Shown piece by piece: positions 47,466-59,079 of a stretch of 64,000 bases of DNA. The position numbers were made by a program, and so were the translations under genes. A model generated the notes under the pieces. It searched no databases. It was given only the letters and a program-made list of their open reading frames with translations, and had not been told where the DNA came from. The DNA is from Notamacropus eugenii (taxonomy: Eukaryota > Chordata > Mammalia > Diprotodontia > Macropodidae): contig NC_092879.1 in the NCBI RefSeq assembly GCF_028372415.1, positions 66,479,427 through 66,543,426 of the forward strand, read 5' to 3'. Positions within the stretch are counted from its first letter, which is position 1. Each line of letters starts with the position of its first letter.

Positions 47466-47769
47466 GTGCCCGGCCATCTCCGTCTCCTTCACTCGTCCAA
47501 GCTCTTGTCCATCACACCTGCCTCCAGGCCCTGGCCCAGCTCCCCGCGGCTGCCACGACAGTCCTCCTAAGGCCCGCGTCTGCCAGTGGCACTTTCTCAG
47601 ATTCTCCCATTGCTTCGACAGTGACACATAAGCATCTTTGCCGGTGATGGGCTCCCCCTCCCCTCTCCAGCCTTATGTCATAGCAAACCCCCTTCAAGCC
47701 CTCTGCAGTCCTCGCTGATCCCTGAGCTGTCACCCCACGGCCCTCCTACCCACTCCTGCCACCGCGTAG

Positions 47770-47880
47770 TTGCCCAGCTAGTGGTTTCCCCCCGGGAAGC
47801 TTTCCCTCTAGGCCTGGTTCAGGTGCCACCTCCTCCCCCAAGCCTTCCTTGATCGCCTTTCAGAACCAGTCCAGTTAAAA
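47770..47880 (+). mobile_element. L2 fragment
   Basis: CAGGTGCCACCTCCTCCCCC, AAGCCTTCCTTGATCGCCTT. Confidence 0.65.
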
Positions 47881-47899
47881 GAAGCAAGTTTTAGAGAGA

Positions 47900-48310
47900 T
47901 AGGGGACAAGCACCGACTAGCCACTCGATTCCCTCCCTGATCCTGGGCACATCTTCCTGGGCCTTTGTAAAGGGAGGGGGCTGGGCTTGATGGCTTGGAA
48001 GGCCCCCTCCACTTTGAACATTCTATCAGTCCTGCCCTCTCAACGAGATCTTGAAGGGAAGCAAGCTGCCTTCTTAATGCTGCCATGATTATATAAAGAT
48101 ATCTCGGCTCCCTGCCCCCAGTCTTAGCACAGTGCGCTGGAAGGAAGCTTGAATTTGGAGTCCAAGGACCTGAGTTCAAATCTCAGCTCTGCCATTTACT
48201 AGCCGGATGACCTTGTCATAGTCACAAACTCTCAGAGCCTCAGTTCCCTGCCTTGTAAAAGAAGGGAGTGGAGCTAGGTGATCGCTGAAGTCCCCTTCCA
48301 ATCCTGAATG
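47900..48310 (+). mobile_element. Two MIR fragments
   Basis: First at about 47,900-48,035 (CCTTTGTAAAGGGAGGGGGC, GGAAGGCCCCCTCCACTTTG). Second at 48,125-48,310 (GGACCTGAGTTCAAATCTCA, GAGCCTCAGTTCCCTGCCTT). Confidence 0.65.
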
Positions 48311-48394
48311 GGAGGGGCCAAGGTCATAGATAATTGTACTAAGAGACCCCTTCTTCACCATTCTACAGACCATATTGACAAATCAGACATATTT

Positions 48395-48520
48395 ATGATT
48401 AGCCCACAAGCTCCTTTGTGGGCAAGGACTAGGTTGTTTTCCAAGTGGGGTTTCACCACAGCCAAACACTGAGCTCTGCACCTAGTGGGAGCTTCATAAA
48501 TGTTTATTGGCTTGAATGGA
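48395..48520 (+). mobile_element. L2 3'-end fragment
   Basis: CACAAGCTCCTTTGTGGGCA, CTCTGCACCTAGTGGGAGCT, TTCATAAATGTTTATTGG. Confidence 0.75.
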
Positions 48521-48888
48521 AATCAGAGAGCCATGTCAAAGTAAACCTGCCCAAAGTGGCAATGAACAGAACGCTGAATCCAGTGGAAAGCCCCCACCCC
48601 TATATGTATGCCGATTTGTTTGTAAGCTTGGGGCCAAGTGAAAATAAAAATCTAGATGAAAGTGCATCTTTTAGGAAATTGATGTGACCAAAGGCAGTTT
48701 TCTCAGTAAAAGGAAAATATTTAACACTACCACCCCCACCCCCCAAACCCCCACCCCATTCCAAGTTCTATGTTTAAAAGAGCTGGCGATAAGAATGAGA
48801 GTTATGATTTCATGAGTATATGAAACACTTAAGGGAACTTCCTCTACCAAAGCAGGCTGAGGTCTCTAAATCTGAGACTTAGTACTCC
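48520..48888. other. No gene; unassigned sequence
   Basis: Contains a C-rich run at about 48,730-48,765. Nothing else is recognised. Confidence 0.5.
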
Positions 48889-49086
48889 AGGCATGGCTGC
48901 AGAATGCTGAAGTTCACAACTCTCCAGCATGCAGCCACCGGATTAAAATATCATTGAGAGATATTTAACAAAAGATATACAAATAAAATAAAATATAGAC
49001 AATATTGTAGATTCAAAACTAAGTCTATCTGTGGCCAGCAGGGATCTTTGTGCAGGGATTAGCAGCATCTGTGTTTGATACCACTG
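48888..49086. mobile_element. hAT-type miniature element, family X (copy 2)
   Basis: Same terminus GTTTGATACCACTG as the copies ending at 31,657 and 50,521, with the shared AT-rich middle (ACAAATAAAATAAAATATAG). Confidence 0.7.
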
Positions 49087-49094
49087 GTTTAGAG

Positions 49095-49215
49095 CACTAA
49101 GAGGTTGACTGACTTGCCCAAGGTCACACAGCTAGTGTACATCAAAGGTGGAATCTGAACCCAGGTTTTCCTGGCCTTGGAAGCTGGCTCTCCATACACT
49201 ATGCTGTGTCTCTAC
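49095..49215 (-). mobile_element. MIR fragment
   Basis: GACTTGCCCAAGGTCACACA, TCTGAACCCAGGTTTTCCTG. Confidence 0.75.
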
Positions 49216-49319
49216 TATGATTAAAAAGTGATTAAAATGCCACTCATTTTTGTGTGCCACAGATGGATGACATACTGCCCACTGTCCATCCAGTCTAAAA
49301 AGTCAAATGGTTGGGTTGG

Positions 49320-49352
49320 GTTTTTTTTTTGTTTTTTTGTTTTGTTTTTTCT
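49320..49352. repeat. T/G-rich simple sequence
   Basis: T runs separated by single G. Confidence 0.85.
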
Positions 49353-49359
49353 GAGAACC

Positions 49360-49560
49360 TTAGGATAGTACCATTTAACAGATCAGAGGGACCTTAGAGA
49401 TTTCCTAGTTCAACCCACTTATTTTAAAGGTGAGGAAATGAAAGGTCTGAGAAGTTAAGTGATTTTCCCAAAATCATATAGCAATCAGAACCAGAATTTG
49501 AATTCAGGTCTTCTGACTACAGATGCCACATTCTTTTTACTAAACCAAACTCTCTATGTC
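49360..49560 (-). mobile_element. MIR-family fragment
   Basis: GAGGGACCTTAGAGATTTCC, GTTCAACCCACTTATTTTAA, GGTCTTCTGACTACAGATGC. Confidence 0.75.
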
Positions 49561-49849
49561 ATCATGATCCACAAAGAAGGAAGCTTGTGACCACACTGGA
49601 AGTGGAGGAGAGAGCAAGTTTCCCTGCCCCTTCACCACTTACCACTTACCCACCATCATCCACTATACTTTGAGGCTGATGTCTTTGATTATGAAGACAG
49701 AAGAGAAGGGGTCAAAGGTAGTATGAGAAGGGGTTAGAGAGGCAGGTAAAAGAGGCTCTGGGCTTTCCATATTGTTTTAGAGCTTAACACCGCTCTGAGA
49801 CTTGGGGCTGCACTGAAAGCTTGCCCCATATAACCCAACAAGACAAGAC

Positions 49850-50195
49850 TTTTTTTAGGCAGCACCCAAGACGTGCAGGGCACTGGACCAGGTGCCAGGG
49901 ATACATGGACAACATGAAAAACAGTCCCTGCCCTAAAGGGGTTCATAGTCTACAAGATGAAACAACTAAGGGGAAAGCCGCTCTCTAGAAGATGAACTGA
50001 GCTTTGAGGGAAACCAGGGGATGATGAGCACTGGAGTAAAGAGAGAGGGCATTCCAGGCTCAAGAGCAAACCTGCACAAATACACAAAGGTCATGAGATT
50101 CTGAGTGTGAAGATTGAGGGAGCCAGTTTGGCTCCATGGAAAAGAGTAGTGGGTAATAAGCCCGGACAGCCTGTAAATGGGCTCGGGCTAGAGAG
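49850..50195 (-). mobile_element. L2 LINE fragment, antisense
   Basis: GGACCAGGTGCCAGGGATAC, AACAGTCCCTGCCCTAAAGG, GAGGGCATTCCAGGCTCAAG in reversed L2 order. Confidence 0.7.
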
Positions 50196-50204
50196 TGGAG
50201 AGGC

Positions 50205-50343
50205 AGTAAAAGAGGCAGTAAAGACACAGTAGATGGAGAGGTGACCTTAGAGCCAGGGAGACCTAGGTTCGCATCCCATCTGGAACACATACTGGCTGTG
50301 TGTCTAATGGGTGAGTGACTCAACCAACCTCTCAGTGCTCTGC
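50205..50343 (+). mobile_element. tRNA-derived SINE, left part (interrupted by hAT)
   Basis: GAGCCAGGGAGACCTAGGTT, GTGACTCAACCAACCTCTCA. It continues at 50,522. Confidence 0.75.
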
Positions 50344-50521
50344 ACCACAATACTCCAAAGTGGGGCCTGAACCAGTTGAAAATGTCATCAGGAAATAATT
50401 GGTGAAATAAATAAAAATACAATAGCATATAGATAATGTTAATATGTGGTTTTCTAAGTCAATATGCTGCTTATGTGAGGTTAAGTGGCCCCCCCATTCC
50501 TATCTGAGTTTGATACCACTG
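50344..50521. mobile_element. hAT-type miniature element, family X (copy 3), nested in a SINE
   Basis: Ends GAGTTTGATACCACTG; middle ATAAATAAAAATACAATAGC. The flanking CTCTGCA and CCTAGACA are consistent with a decayed duplication of the SINE word CCCTAGGCA. Confidence 0.7.
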
Positions 50522-50635
50522 CCCTAGACAAGTCTCTAAGACTAAGTTGAAGAGATATTGGTAGAGAGAGGTTCTTCACTGGGATTTTCCCATGCTAATG
50601 AAATCATTGGTCCAGTCCCTGTCCCTGGATGCAAA
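50522..50635 (+). mobile_element. tRNA-derived SINE, right part
   Basis: AAGTCTCTAAGACTAAGTTG, ATGCTAATGAAATCATTGGT, CCAGTCCCTG, the tail type also seen at 20,330-20,385. Confidence 0.75.
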
Positions 50636-50734
50636 AAGGAGCCAGTGAAGTTTCTTGTGATTTGCAAAGATGATTTTGGCAGCCCTCTGAGGGTGTATAG
50701 GAGAGGTGAATGGGCCAGGAAGAAGAGCCTTTAG

Positions 50735-51010
50735 GAAGTGTCATAGATGTTGTTCTTTCGAAGAGGACCAGTGACATCATGGGGTGATGTCTTGATTTGT
50801 TCCCGAATTGGATTTGAGTGGGGCAGAGTTGCACAAAGTCATCAGCCTCTCTCTCTTCCAGAGACCTCCAAGTCCAGGGTCGGGTGGACGACCTTGGTGT
50901 CTTTCATGTCTGACCGAGCTCTAAGCACTCCACAGCACCTGCTCCACAGCCACCTTCATAGCCACTGGAACAAATTGTTCTCACCCGCCATTCTGCTGGG
51001 GGAAGTCTTC
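50735..51010 (-). mobile_element. Marsupial SINE, antisense, long tail type
   Basis: TTGTTCTTTCGAAGAGGACC, AGTGACATCATGGGGTGATG, CACAAAGTCATCAGCCTCTC. The stretch after 50,900 is shared with 53,655-53,770. Confidence 0.7.
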
Positions 51011-51194
51011 ACATGCACAGATGAGGAGGAGAGAAAGTACAGAATATGGTATTGCTAGGATGAACAGAAGGCTGGGAAAACATGTCATTATTTCCTTGTA
51101 AATTAGGTTGGATTTAGATGGTCCTGTACCCTGAATGGGCCCTGGGGGAAAGGATATTGGAAGACCTTGTTTGAAAGCTCCTTCAAAAATCACA

Positions 51195-51395
51195 GCTTCA
51201 GAACCATGAGCAACCTTAGGAGTCATGACTCTAACTCGCCTGTCCCCAATTCACTGATGAGAAAACTGAGGACCAGAGAGGTTGAGGAGTGGCTTGTCCA
51301 AGGTCACATAGCTGGTAGGTACAGGAAATAGGATTTGATCCCAGGTCTTCTGACTCCATATGCAGCATCCTCTCCATTGTGCTATGTTTGTTTCG
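51195..51395 (-). mobile_element. MIR-family fragment
   Basis: CACTGATGAGAAAACTGAGG, CCAAGGTCACATAGCTGGTA, GGTCTTCTGACTCCATATGC. Confidence 0.75.
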
Positions 51396-51810
51396 GTGGG
51401 GGGAAACAAACAGTTGGAAATAAAGAGGTCCGATAAAAAAATATTTTGGTTTCTGGAACCCTCTTAGAGTGCTCAACACTCTTGATTCCTTCACAAGATG
51501 TGATTCTTGATCATATCAAGTCATTCTGGCCAAGGAGAGCAGCCAGAATTCCTTAAGGTCTTAGAGAATCCCCAGAGCTTAAAGGATTTGCCCTTGCCTT
51601 GTAAGCAGCTGTGTGGTACTGTGGGGTTGGAAGCTCTGAGGTCTCTTCTAGCTTGACAGCCTCAGAACCCAGGAGTCCAATGATGGGAATACAGTGTCTC
51701 TCTGAATGAGGACAGACCTAGCCCAAGGTAGTGTTGTTTATAAGGGGAGACTGCATTTCCCTCTCCAGGGTACCACTTCTGAGCATCCCTTATAAAATTG
51801 ATAATAATTC
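51395..51810. other. No gene; unassigned sequence
   Basis: No frame or recognised repeat. Confidence 0.5.
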
Positions 51811-52030
51811 ACCTACAGATGATACTTTTTACTAACATACATTATCTTATTTGATCCTTTAAACTCCCTGAAAAGTCAGTATGATGAGTATTATAATGTC
51901 CATTTTATAGAAGAGGAAATAGTCTCTGAGATGTCAAGTGACCTGCTCAAAGTCCCAGAGCTAGTCAGAAGTGAGGCTGAGGCTCTAACCCTGTTCTCCT
52001 GCCTGAGTTCCATGCTCTTGTCACTCCACC
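51810..52030 (-). mobile_element. MIR fragment
   Basis: ACATACATTATCTTATTTGA, GTCCATTTTATAGAAGAGGA, CCATGCTCTTGTCACTCCAC. Confidence 0.75.
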
Positions 52031-52870
52031 ATGACTCCTCTCATCTTTGTCTTTGATGTTCTGTTACGGGGATTTCACAGAGATACCATTTGGATAGGCA
52101 GAAGTTACCTCCTGGCCCCATGTGTTCACTCAATGATTAACTTGGAAACAAAGGACCTGGTGCAAGAACAACCCCCAGGTCCAATACGCCAAAGTGTTTT
52201 TCTATTCCCTAAAAGCCACATTGCCCTTGTCCTTGCTTACACTTTGGCCAGCTAGGTGGGTGACATTCCTTTGGCTCCCAGGATTACATAACTTTCATCA
52301 TCTCTTCTGGGGGTTTCAGTCCTAATTTATCCAGTCACTTATCTTGGTCACAGCATGAGGTCTCACAGCTGATCAAGCCTCCTTGGCACAGAGTCCAATA
52401 TGCTGAGAACTTGGGCAGCCAATGGGAAACTTTTTGGCAGGAGGCCCAATTACCTCCAAGGCCAAACATGTGAAGCTGGTTAATCCTGGTCACTTAGATA
52501 GATGGTAGCTACTTCCTGCCTTGATTGCTAAATGGACTAAGGACATTTTGGTGACTCCTGAACCTGTCATAGCAAGGAATGATTATTTCATTCAACTCAC
52601 AAGGGAAGAGGGTGTTTGGGGGATATTGGTGGCTTCAATCGGATATTGGCCTTGTAGATCATGAGGCAGGAGGGAGTGAGCTGTGTTCCTTCAGTGGCTA
52701 GGCGAATTGTTAGCAGTTTAGCAGCATGTGAAGAGCTGGTTGGGATGGGAACACCCGGTGGCCAGGAGATGGAGGAGTTGGGCCTGCACAATCATCAATA
52801 ATTCAGTGATGCATACTGTTTCAATATTTCAAATTCAAATAGAAATACCATTCCAAAATCAAGTAATATC
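52030..52870. other. No gene; unassigned sequence
   Basis: Short frames only, no recognised domain or repeat. Confidence 0.5.
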
Positions 52871-52960
52871 CGATAGATGGTAAGCTTCTTGAAGGCAGGG
52901 ATGACTTTATTTTATGCCTCTGTTCCGCCAGCACCTACCATGGAGCTGAGCACATTTGTT
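52870..52960 (+). mobile_element. L2 3'-end fragment
   Basis: GGTAAGCTTCTTGAAGGCAG, GCCAGCACCTACCATGGAGC. Confidence 0.65.
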
Positions 52961-53329
52961 GGGGTGGGCACCCCTTCCACTCGCACTGATACCAGTCCTG
53001 CTACTGCTTAATAGACAGTCTTTGAGAACTGCTATGGCTGAAATATTTCTCCCCTGGGGCCAACCTGGTGGTGAGATCCCCCGAATTCAGACAAAAGATC
53101 GTTATTGAGCCCACCCTTCAAGCCGCTGTAGCTTGGTAGAGCATAGGATTAAAGATTTAGAACTAGAAGGACTACACAGGTCAATTATTTCAACAGCCTC
53201 ATTTTAGAGATGAAAAATTTGAGACCTAAAAGGGGAGGAGACTTGTATTTGATACCTTGTAAATATAGTGTCTCCAAAGTCTTTGTGCAGTTATAAACCC
53301 TAATAGTTTTGGGAACACCTACACTCATA

Positions 53330-53395
53330 TGCTCATATATGTGTGTGTGTGTGTGTGTATGTTTATGTGTGTATATATACATACATACACGTTTC
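53330..53395. repeat. (TG)n/(TA)n microsatellite
   Basis: About nine TG units then TATATACATACATACAC. Confidence 0.9.
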
Positions 53396-53429
53396 GAGTA
53401 AACTGGATTTCAGTGAGGTGGAGCTGTAC

Positions 53430-53590
53430 TAAGTCCCCAAGGCAGGGAGGCCAATCTGGAGGCTGTTGCAAGAATCTAAAGGAGAGGTGACAAAGATCTG
53501 AATGAAGGTGGTAACTATGTGAATAAAGAGAAAGGATGGAATTCTAGAGGTGTACAGGTAGCCATGGCAAGAATAGCTATCCAGCTCGCT
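53430..53590 (-). mobile_element. L2 fragment, antisense
   Basis: GGAGGCTGTTGCAAGAATCT, AAAGGAGAGGTGACAAAGAT. Closely matches 54,870-55,020. Confidence 0.65.
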
Positions 53591-53599
53591 TCCTGAGTC

Positions 53600-53875
53600 A
53601 TGGCAGTCCAGTGGCAAGACAGACATCAGGATGACTGGCGATGGCCCGGCATGCAGTGGATGACCTTGGCATCTTGGATGTCTGACCACTCTCTAAGCAG
53701 TCCACAGTGCCTGTTGCGGGTGTGTGGCCAATGAGTGTGCTCCAGCTTCTTAAAGCCACAGGGGAGGGTTGTGTGGCAGGTAGACACCAAATATGGATGA
53801 GCAGCCCTGAAGAGGGTTCAGCAAGCCCTCCCACCAGAAGGGCTAACCCTCCCAGAATACCATCTGTTCACACAC
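53600..53875 (-). mobile_element. Marsupial SINE long tail, antisense
   Basis: GGATGACTGGCGATGGCCCG, GGATGTCTGACCACTCTCTA. Shares its right part with the element at 50,900-51,010. Confidence 0.6.
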
Positions 53876-53889
53876 ACACAGACGTATTT

Positions 53890-54055
53890 ATATTTATTCC
53901 TGTATATTTATGAATATATTTGTTTTCTTCTTTGTCAGAATGTAAACCCCTTACAAGTAGGGATTTTGCTCTGTGCTTGTGTTTCGGGTGCCAAGCACAT
54001 TGTAAGTGCGTAAGAAATACTTGTTTACTGATTGACAGATTTTCCCAAGTCCACC
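53890..54055 (+). mobile_element. L2 3'-end fragment
   Basis: GTAAACCCCTTACAAGTAGG, GTGCCAAGCACATTGTAAGT. Confidence 0.7.
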
Positions 54056-54104
54056 AAGGCGTTAATTCCTATGATAATATCCTACCGCCGGGAATCAGGA
54101 GGCT

Positions 54105-55075
54105 TTTTGTTTCATTGTCAATAAGGATTTTTAAAGACCTCCTATATACCCAGCACAGTACTAGGCACTGGAGATACACATACAAAGAATGAAACAATCT
54201 GTCCACAAGGAGCTGAGATTCCAAGGTGGGAGACAACATGTAGCTAAGTAAATATATCCAGCATATGTATAAAGAGAATAAACAGAAATATGTACAAAGT
54301 AGCTAATGAGTACAAAGTAGTTTAGGAAGGAAGGTTCTAGCAACTGAGGGAGAATGGGGTAGTAAATCAAGCAAAGCTTCATGCCAGAGATGATGCCTTA
54401 GCTGCATCTAAAGGAAGAGAAGAACTCTGGGGGCAGTGTGAAGGAGGAAGCACATTCTAGGCATGGGAAACAGCCACTTGCAAAGACTTGGAGATGGGAA
54501 ATGGAGTGTTCAGCATGAGGAACACAGAGGTCAGTTTGGTTGGATCATAGAATTCAGGATGGAGAATAATATCCAACATGATCAAAAAGATAGACTGAGG
54601 GCTCAAATGTGAAAGGTTTTTAAGACTAAACAAATGAGGCAGCTATGTGGCACACCAGCCCTGGAGTCAAGACCCTGAGCAAGTGACTTAACCCTGATTG
54701 CCTCCAAAAAGAAAGAAACACTAAACAAAGGAGTTTATATTTAACAATGGAGGCAATAGGGACCCAGTGGAGCTGGTTGAATAGGGGAATCAGATGGTCA
54801 GTTGCATTTAGGGAAATTCACTTTGGTAGAGGCAGATAAGATGAACTGGAGTGGGAAGATATATCTGAGGCAAGGAGGCCAATCAGGAGGCTGTTGCAAG
54901 AATCTAAAGGAGAGGTGACAAAGACCTGAATTAAGGTGGCAACTGTGTGAATAAAGAGAAAGGATGGAATGTGAGAGGTATACAGGGTAGCAATGGCAAG
55001 AATGGATATCTGATGTGAGAGAAAGTGAGGGGTTGAGGATAACACCGAGGTTAAATCTGGGAGACTGGGAGAATG
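54105..55075 (-). mobile_element. L2 LINE, antisense, long remnant with SINE insertion
   Basis: From the 3' end (CAGCACAGTACTAGGCACTG) through AAGCACATTCTAGGCATGGG and GAGGCAATAGGGACCCAGTG to GAGGCTGTTGCAAGAATCTA. A + strand SINE head (GAGGCAGCTATGTGGCACAC, GAGCAAGTGACTTAACCCTG) lies at about 54,640-54,725. Confidence 0.75.
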
Positions 55076-56065
55076 GTGGTACCTTTTACGGAAACAGAGA
55101 ACTCTGGGAGAGGAGTCTGTATATCTGATCTAAGTACCTGTCATATATCGTCTATTTGCCTGTTCTAGGTGATTTAGCCCTTTTTATGAAGCAGATTGCT
55201 GAAAATTTCATATTAAATATCACTGATTTTGTGATGGTGTATAGTTTTGGAGGTATATGAGAGAAAGATAAATTAAAATTAAAGAGACAAACTTCTAGGA
55301 ATCATCTCCCTAGTTGTGCTCCCAAGTAATCTGTATGGTCCTAGTTCATTTGATCTCTGTAGACGTGCCATCTGTGACTGTGGGTTCATTTTCAAAGTCC
55401 CTGAAAGGCAGTAGGCCATAGTGTCATCATCTTGCCTTGAATGCAAGAAGATTTGGGGTCAAAGTCCTTCCTCTGTTTAAGGGTAAAGATGAGTTGAGTT
55501 TTGTATATGTTGAGTTGGAGATGTCCAGTGGGTCATTGGTGATGTGAGAATTTCATACTACATTCTCTGTGTTCAGCACCTTCGATGTCTTCTGTACTTT
55601 TGACCCTTTCCTCTGCTTATAAACATGAATGGAACATTACTATCTTTTGAAAATTAGTTATTTTATTCAACCTTTTCCTTTCTAAATCATAGTCATTTCT
55701 GGATGTTACCCTTCTCCCCTCAACAAACAAACAAACAAACACAAAGGGAGCCTTCTCTTGCATCAAAGAAAACCAGTTAGGCAAAATAACTTGACTCAGT
55801 GACTGTGACTGACAGTGTATGCAACATTCTGTACTCATAGCATATTGCATCTTTACCAAACAGACAGAGGTGCTTTCTCTTCTGGGGACCAATGTAGGTC
55901 ATCATAATCAGTAAACATGTGACTTATACCTACTGCATCCAGTTCCAACCTTTGGTATCCTCAATCTCTTTCAATTTTGTTTCTGACCTAAAATTCTACT
56001 GAAATGTCTCATGTTGATTTCTGTTTTGCTATGAATTTGGATATGAGTTTCTTTGCTTAAAAAAC
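55075..56065. other. No gene; unassigned sequence
   Basis: Contains a short (CAAA)n run at about 55,722-55,742. No frame or repeat family recognised. Confidence 0.5.
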
Positions 56066-56235
56066 ATCACCAGGCATCTGAAGTATAGTAGAAAGATATG
56101 AATTTGGAGTTTGGAGACCTGGGCTCCAATTCCAGTTCTTTTGAAAGTCAGCTATACCTTTGGCTAAGTCACCTAACCTCTTGAGATCTCAGTTCCCTTC
56201 TCCCTGAAATGGGTATAAATTCTTCTTCTGGCTTC
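56065..56235 (+). mobile_element. MIR fragment
   Basis: GGAGACCTGGGCTCCAATTC, TGGCTAAGTCACCTAACCTC. Confidence 0.7.
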
Positions 56236-57340
56236 TGTGGGAGAAGGAAGAGGAGAAGAAAAAGAGAGCCTTGAACTGAATAAAGAGAAGGAACTAATGT
56301 AGATGAATGGAAGTATTTAGACTATTGAGGGAGGTTGGAGGTTAAGTTGGGAGAAAACAGTGCTGAAATTTGGTAGAAATTAAATAAAATCTGGAGGAGA
56401 ATAAATTCTAGGCCCAAAGACAAATAAGAAAGACATACAAGGATTAAGAAAGACCAAGAAGGATTCCATAACTCAACTAGAACCAAGATATGAGAAAGAA
56501 AAGGAAAAGATATTGGACAAGCCGGGGCAAGATAAGTAAGAAAAGGTAAGTGTAACAATTCTACAGTAAGCAAATTGATAGAGGAGATGGATGGGCAGGG
56601 CAAACTGGTGAAATGGATGGAAAGGTGGTGCAAGGCCAAAGGGGAGATGGGTGTGGGAGTGAAGTTGTCAAGATCGGGACGGTAAGTTGAGAGGAGTTCT
56701 CAAGTAATTAAGAGGTGATAATTGGCTGTAAAAATTTTTAACCAGGTGCTTAGGGTTGAGGTGTAAAAACACACGTCTGCAAAAGAAGAAGATGAAAATC
56801 TCTACCAGTATAGGGAGTAGGGAAGATGTACGGTGCCTTACAGTGGGTGTGAGATGTTTGCATTTCTACCCCAGCCCAGGGACTGTTATCAATGTTCCAG
56901 TGGAGGCTGATCTCCCTCCTGAAGGAGAAGATAGCCATAAAGGTAAACAGGAGGGACACCTGTCTATACTCTGTGTTTGAAGGGGGAGTGATGCCTTCCG
57001 AAGGGAAACAGAAGTGGCACTTCAAGGGGAAGGGATTTGTGGCAGAGGAGGGGAAGCCTGTCCCTTGTTAAGATGTTGGAGAGAAAAGTGGTAGTCAAAG
57101 AAGAAGAGGAAGCTTTTCATCAAAGCTTTAAACCTGACTTGAGAACCTTCCTGAAGAGGAGGGAGCTAGGCATTTTGGGAAGTGAGAGGTCACTTACATA
57201 ATAGAGCCAGAGATGCCATCCAATAAGAGAGAAAGAGCAAAGATCAGTAAGGGACAGAGTTAAAGAAGGAAGAGTAGAAAGTGTTGGTAATGACTCTGTA
57301 GGGGGTTCTGGGGCTTTTAAAAAATGTTTTCTTTTTATAA
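56235..57340. other. No gene; purine-leaning unassigned sequence
   Basis: About 1.1 kb without recognised repeats or a long frame. Could be an old LTR or unique sequence; the sequence alone does not decide. Confidence 0.4.
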
Positions 57341-57765
57341 GTACTTTTTATAATTAGGTATTGATTTTCCCTCCAGTTCTTCTCTTCCTCTCCCCACCCC
57401 CCACTCAGCTGAACAACAACAACACCAATAATAGAAAACAAGTACACCTAGCCAAGCAATTACACATTCCTCCACTGGCCATTTCCAAACCTATCTTGCT
57501 CATTCTGTATTGAGACCCTTGTCTCTTTCTAGAGGTCGGTAGCCTGCTTCATCTTGAGCTCCCTGGAATTGTGATTAGCTATTGCATTGATCAGAGTTCT
57601 TGAGTTTTTCAAAGATGTTTTTTCTTTATAATGTTAGCACTGTTGTATAGATTGTTCTCCTATTTCTGCTTAGTTCACCTTATATCAGTTTGGTGGTCTT
57701 TTAACCTTTAACGGTGTGATATCAACATGGCCCATTATATTTAATCTTTTGTTGCCTCTTAGGTG
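57340..57765 (-). mobile_element. L1 3'-region fragment, antisense
   Basis: CATTGATCAGAGTTCTTGAG, GTTGTATAGATTGTTCTCCT, TTCTGCTTAGTTCACCTTAT in reversed L1 order. Confidence 0.75.
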
Positions 57766-57774
57766 GGTCTCTAT

Positions 57775-58040
57775 TTGGGGCAGTTAGGTGATTCTGTGGA
57801 TAAAAACCGGGTCTGGATTTAGAAAGACCTGAGTTCAAATCCAGCCTTCAGATGCTTCTGAGCCAGGTGACCCTGAGCAAGTCATTTAATCTCAGTTTCC
57901 TCATCTGCAAAATGGAGATAACAACCACACCTACCTACTGGGATAAGTGTGAGGATCAGTTGTAAGGATAATAATAGTAAAGTGCTTAGCATGGTACCTG
58001 ACTCATAGTAAGCACTATATAAATATTAAGTATTATTATT
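57775..58040 (+). mobile_element. MIR/THER-type SINE
   Basis: GGGGCAGTTAGGTGATTCTG, GACCTGAGTTCAAATCCAGC, GAGCAAGTCATTTAATCTCA, TAGTAAGCACTATATAAATA. Confidence 0.85.
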
Positions 58041-58099
58041 AATCATTTGCATTATTGTACTATTTATATGTGTAGTTTTTTAAAAAATATTTTTCAGGT

Positions 58100-59070
58100 A
58101 AAACATTTTTATTATTATTTTTTATTAATCTACCACTCTAACTACTCCCCTCCTCATTGATCAGATTTTTTAAAAAGTCACATTAACCAAGTCCAAAAAT
58201 AAATGTCTCTTCCTACATTTTCAGCCCATCTACTCCATGTCAGGAAATGAATGGCATGTTTCGTCTTCATTCTTTTCGATTGGTTTGTCATTGCATTGAA
58301 CAGGGTTCTAAAGTTTTCCAAAGCTTTTTTTCCCTCTATAATAGCATCGTTGTTTAAATTATCTTGGTCCTGGCTCACTTTGTTCTGCATCAGTTCACAG
58401 AGGCCTTCCCAGTTTTCTCTGAAATTGTCCATTTCATCATTTACTATGGCACAATATGCTATCTTCACATATCACAATCCATTTGCCAAGAGGAAGACAG
58501 TCCCTTAGTTTCTGATTTTTTTGCTACCATGAAAAGAGCTGCTATGAATAATTTCATAGATCCCATTCCTTTTTCTTCTTTGAGGCATGCTAGGTCTAGT
58601 GATAGTATAGCTGGGTCCAAGGGTATGTATGCATAGTTTAGTTATTTTCTAGTCATAGTTTCAAAAGTGCATTCCAGAAATGCGTAAGCATGCTGGATCA
58701 ATTCACATCTCCACCAGCAGTTCACTAGTGTACCTGTTTCTCACAGTCCCTCCCACATTTGGTCATTCTTTCAAGTCTGATAGGTATGAAGTAGGATCTA
58801 GAAGTTGCTTTAATTTGTACTTCTCTAATTATTAGAATTTAGATGGTTTTTTAAAAAATATGATTATTGGTAGCTTGGATTTCTTCTTTTGAAAACTGTC
58901 TCTTGACCTTACAAATTTAAATTAGTTTTTCTATGTTTTGGAAATGCAACCTTTAAGGAAAGAAATTTGTTGCAAAGAATTTTTCTCTTTACTTTTTATT
59001 TTTTGTTACATTAGTAGAAAGCTGTGTCAAAATCTTTTAAATTTTATATAATTAAAATTATCCATTTTAT
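58100..59070 (-). mobile_element. L1 3'-region fragment, antisense (second)
   Basis: GGTCCTGGCTCACTTTGTTC, TGCATCAGTTCACAGAGGCC, CATCTCCACCAGCAGTTCAC, then ORF2-terminal sequence AAACTGTCTCTTGACCTTAC. Diverged, many stops. Confidence 0.8.
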
Positions 59071-59079
59071 CTTGTGTCA

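Noticed and set aside
47390-47470. Possible tRNA gene (GGTTCAAATCC-like B box on the minus strand)
   Set aside because: No acceptor stem can be formed with the flanking bases and the T stem has a mismatch; a MIR-like fragment explains the motif.
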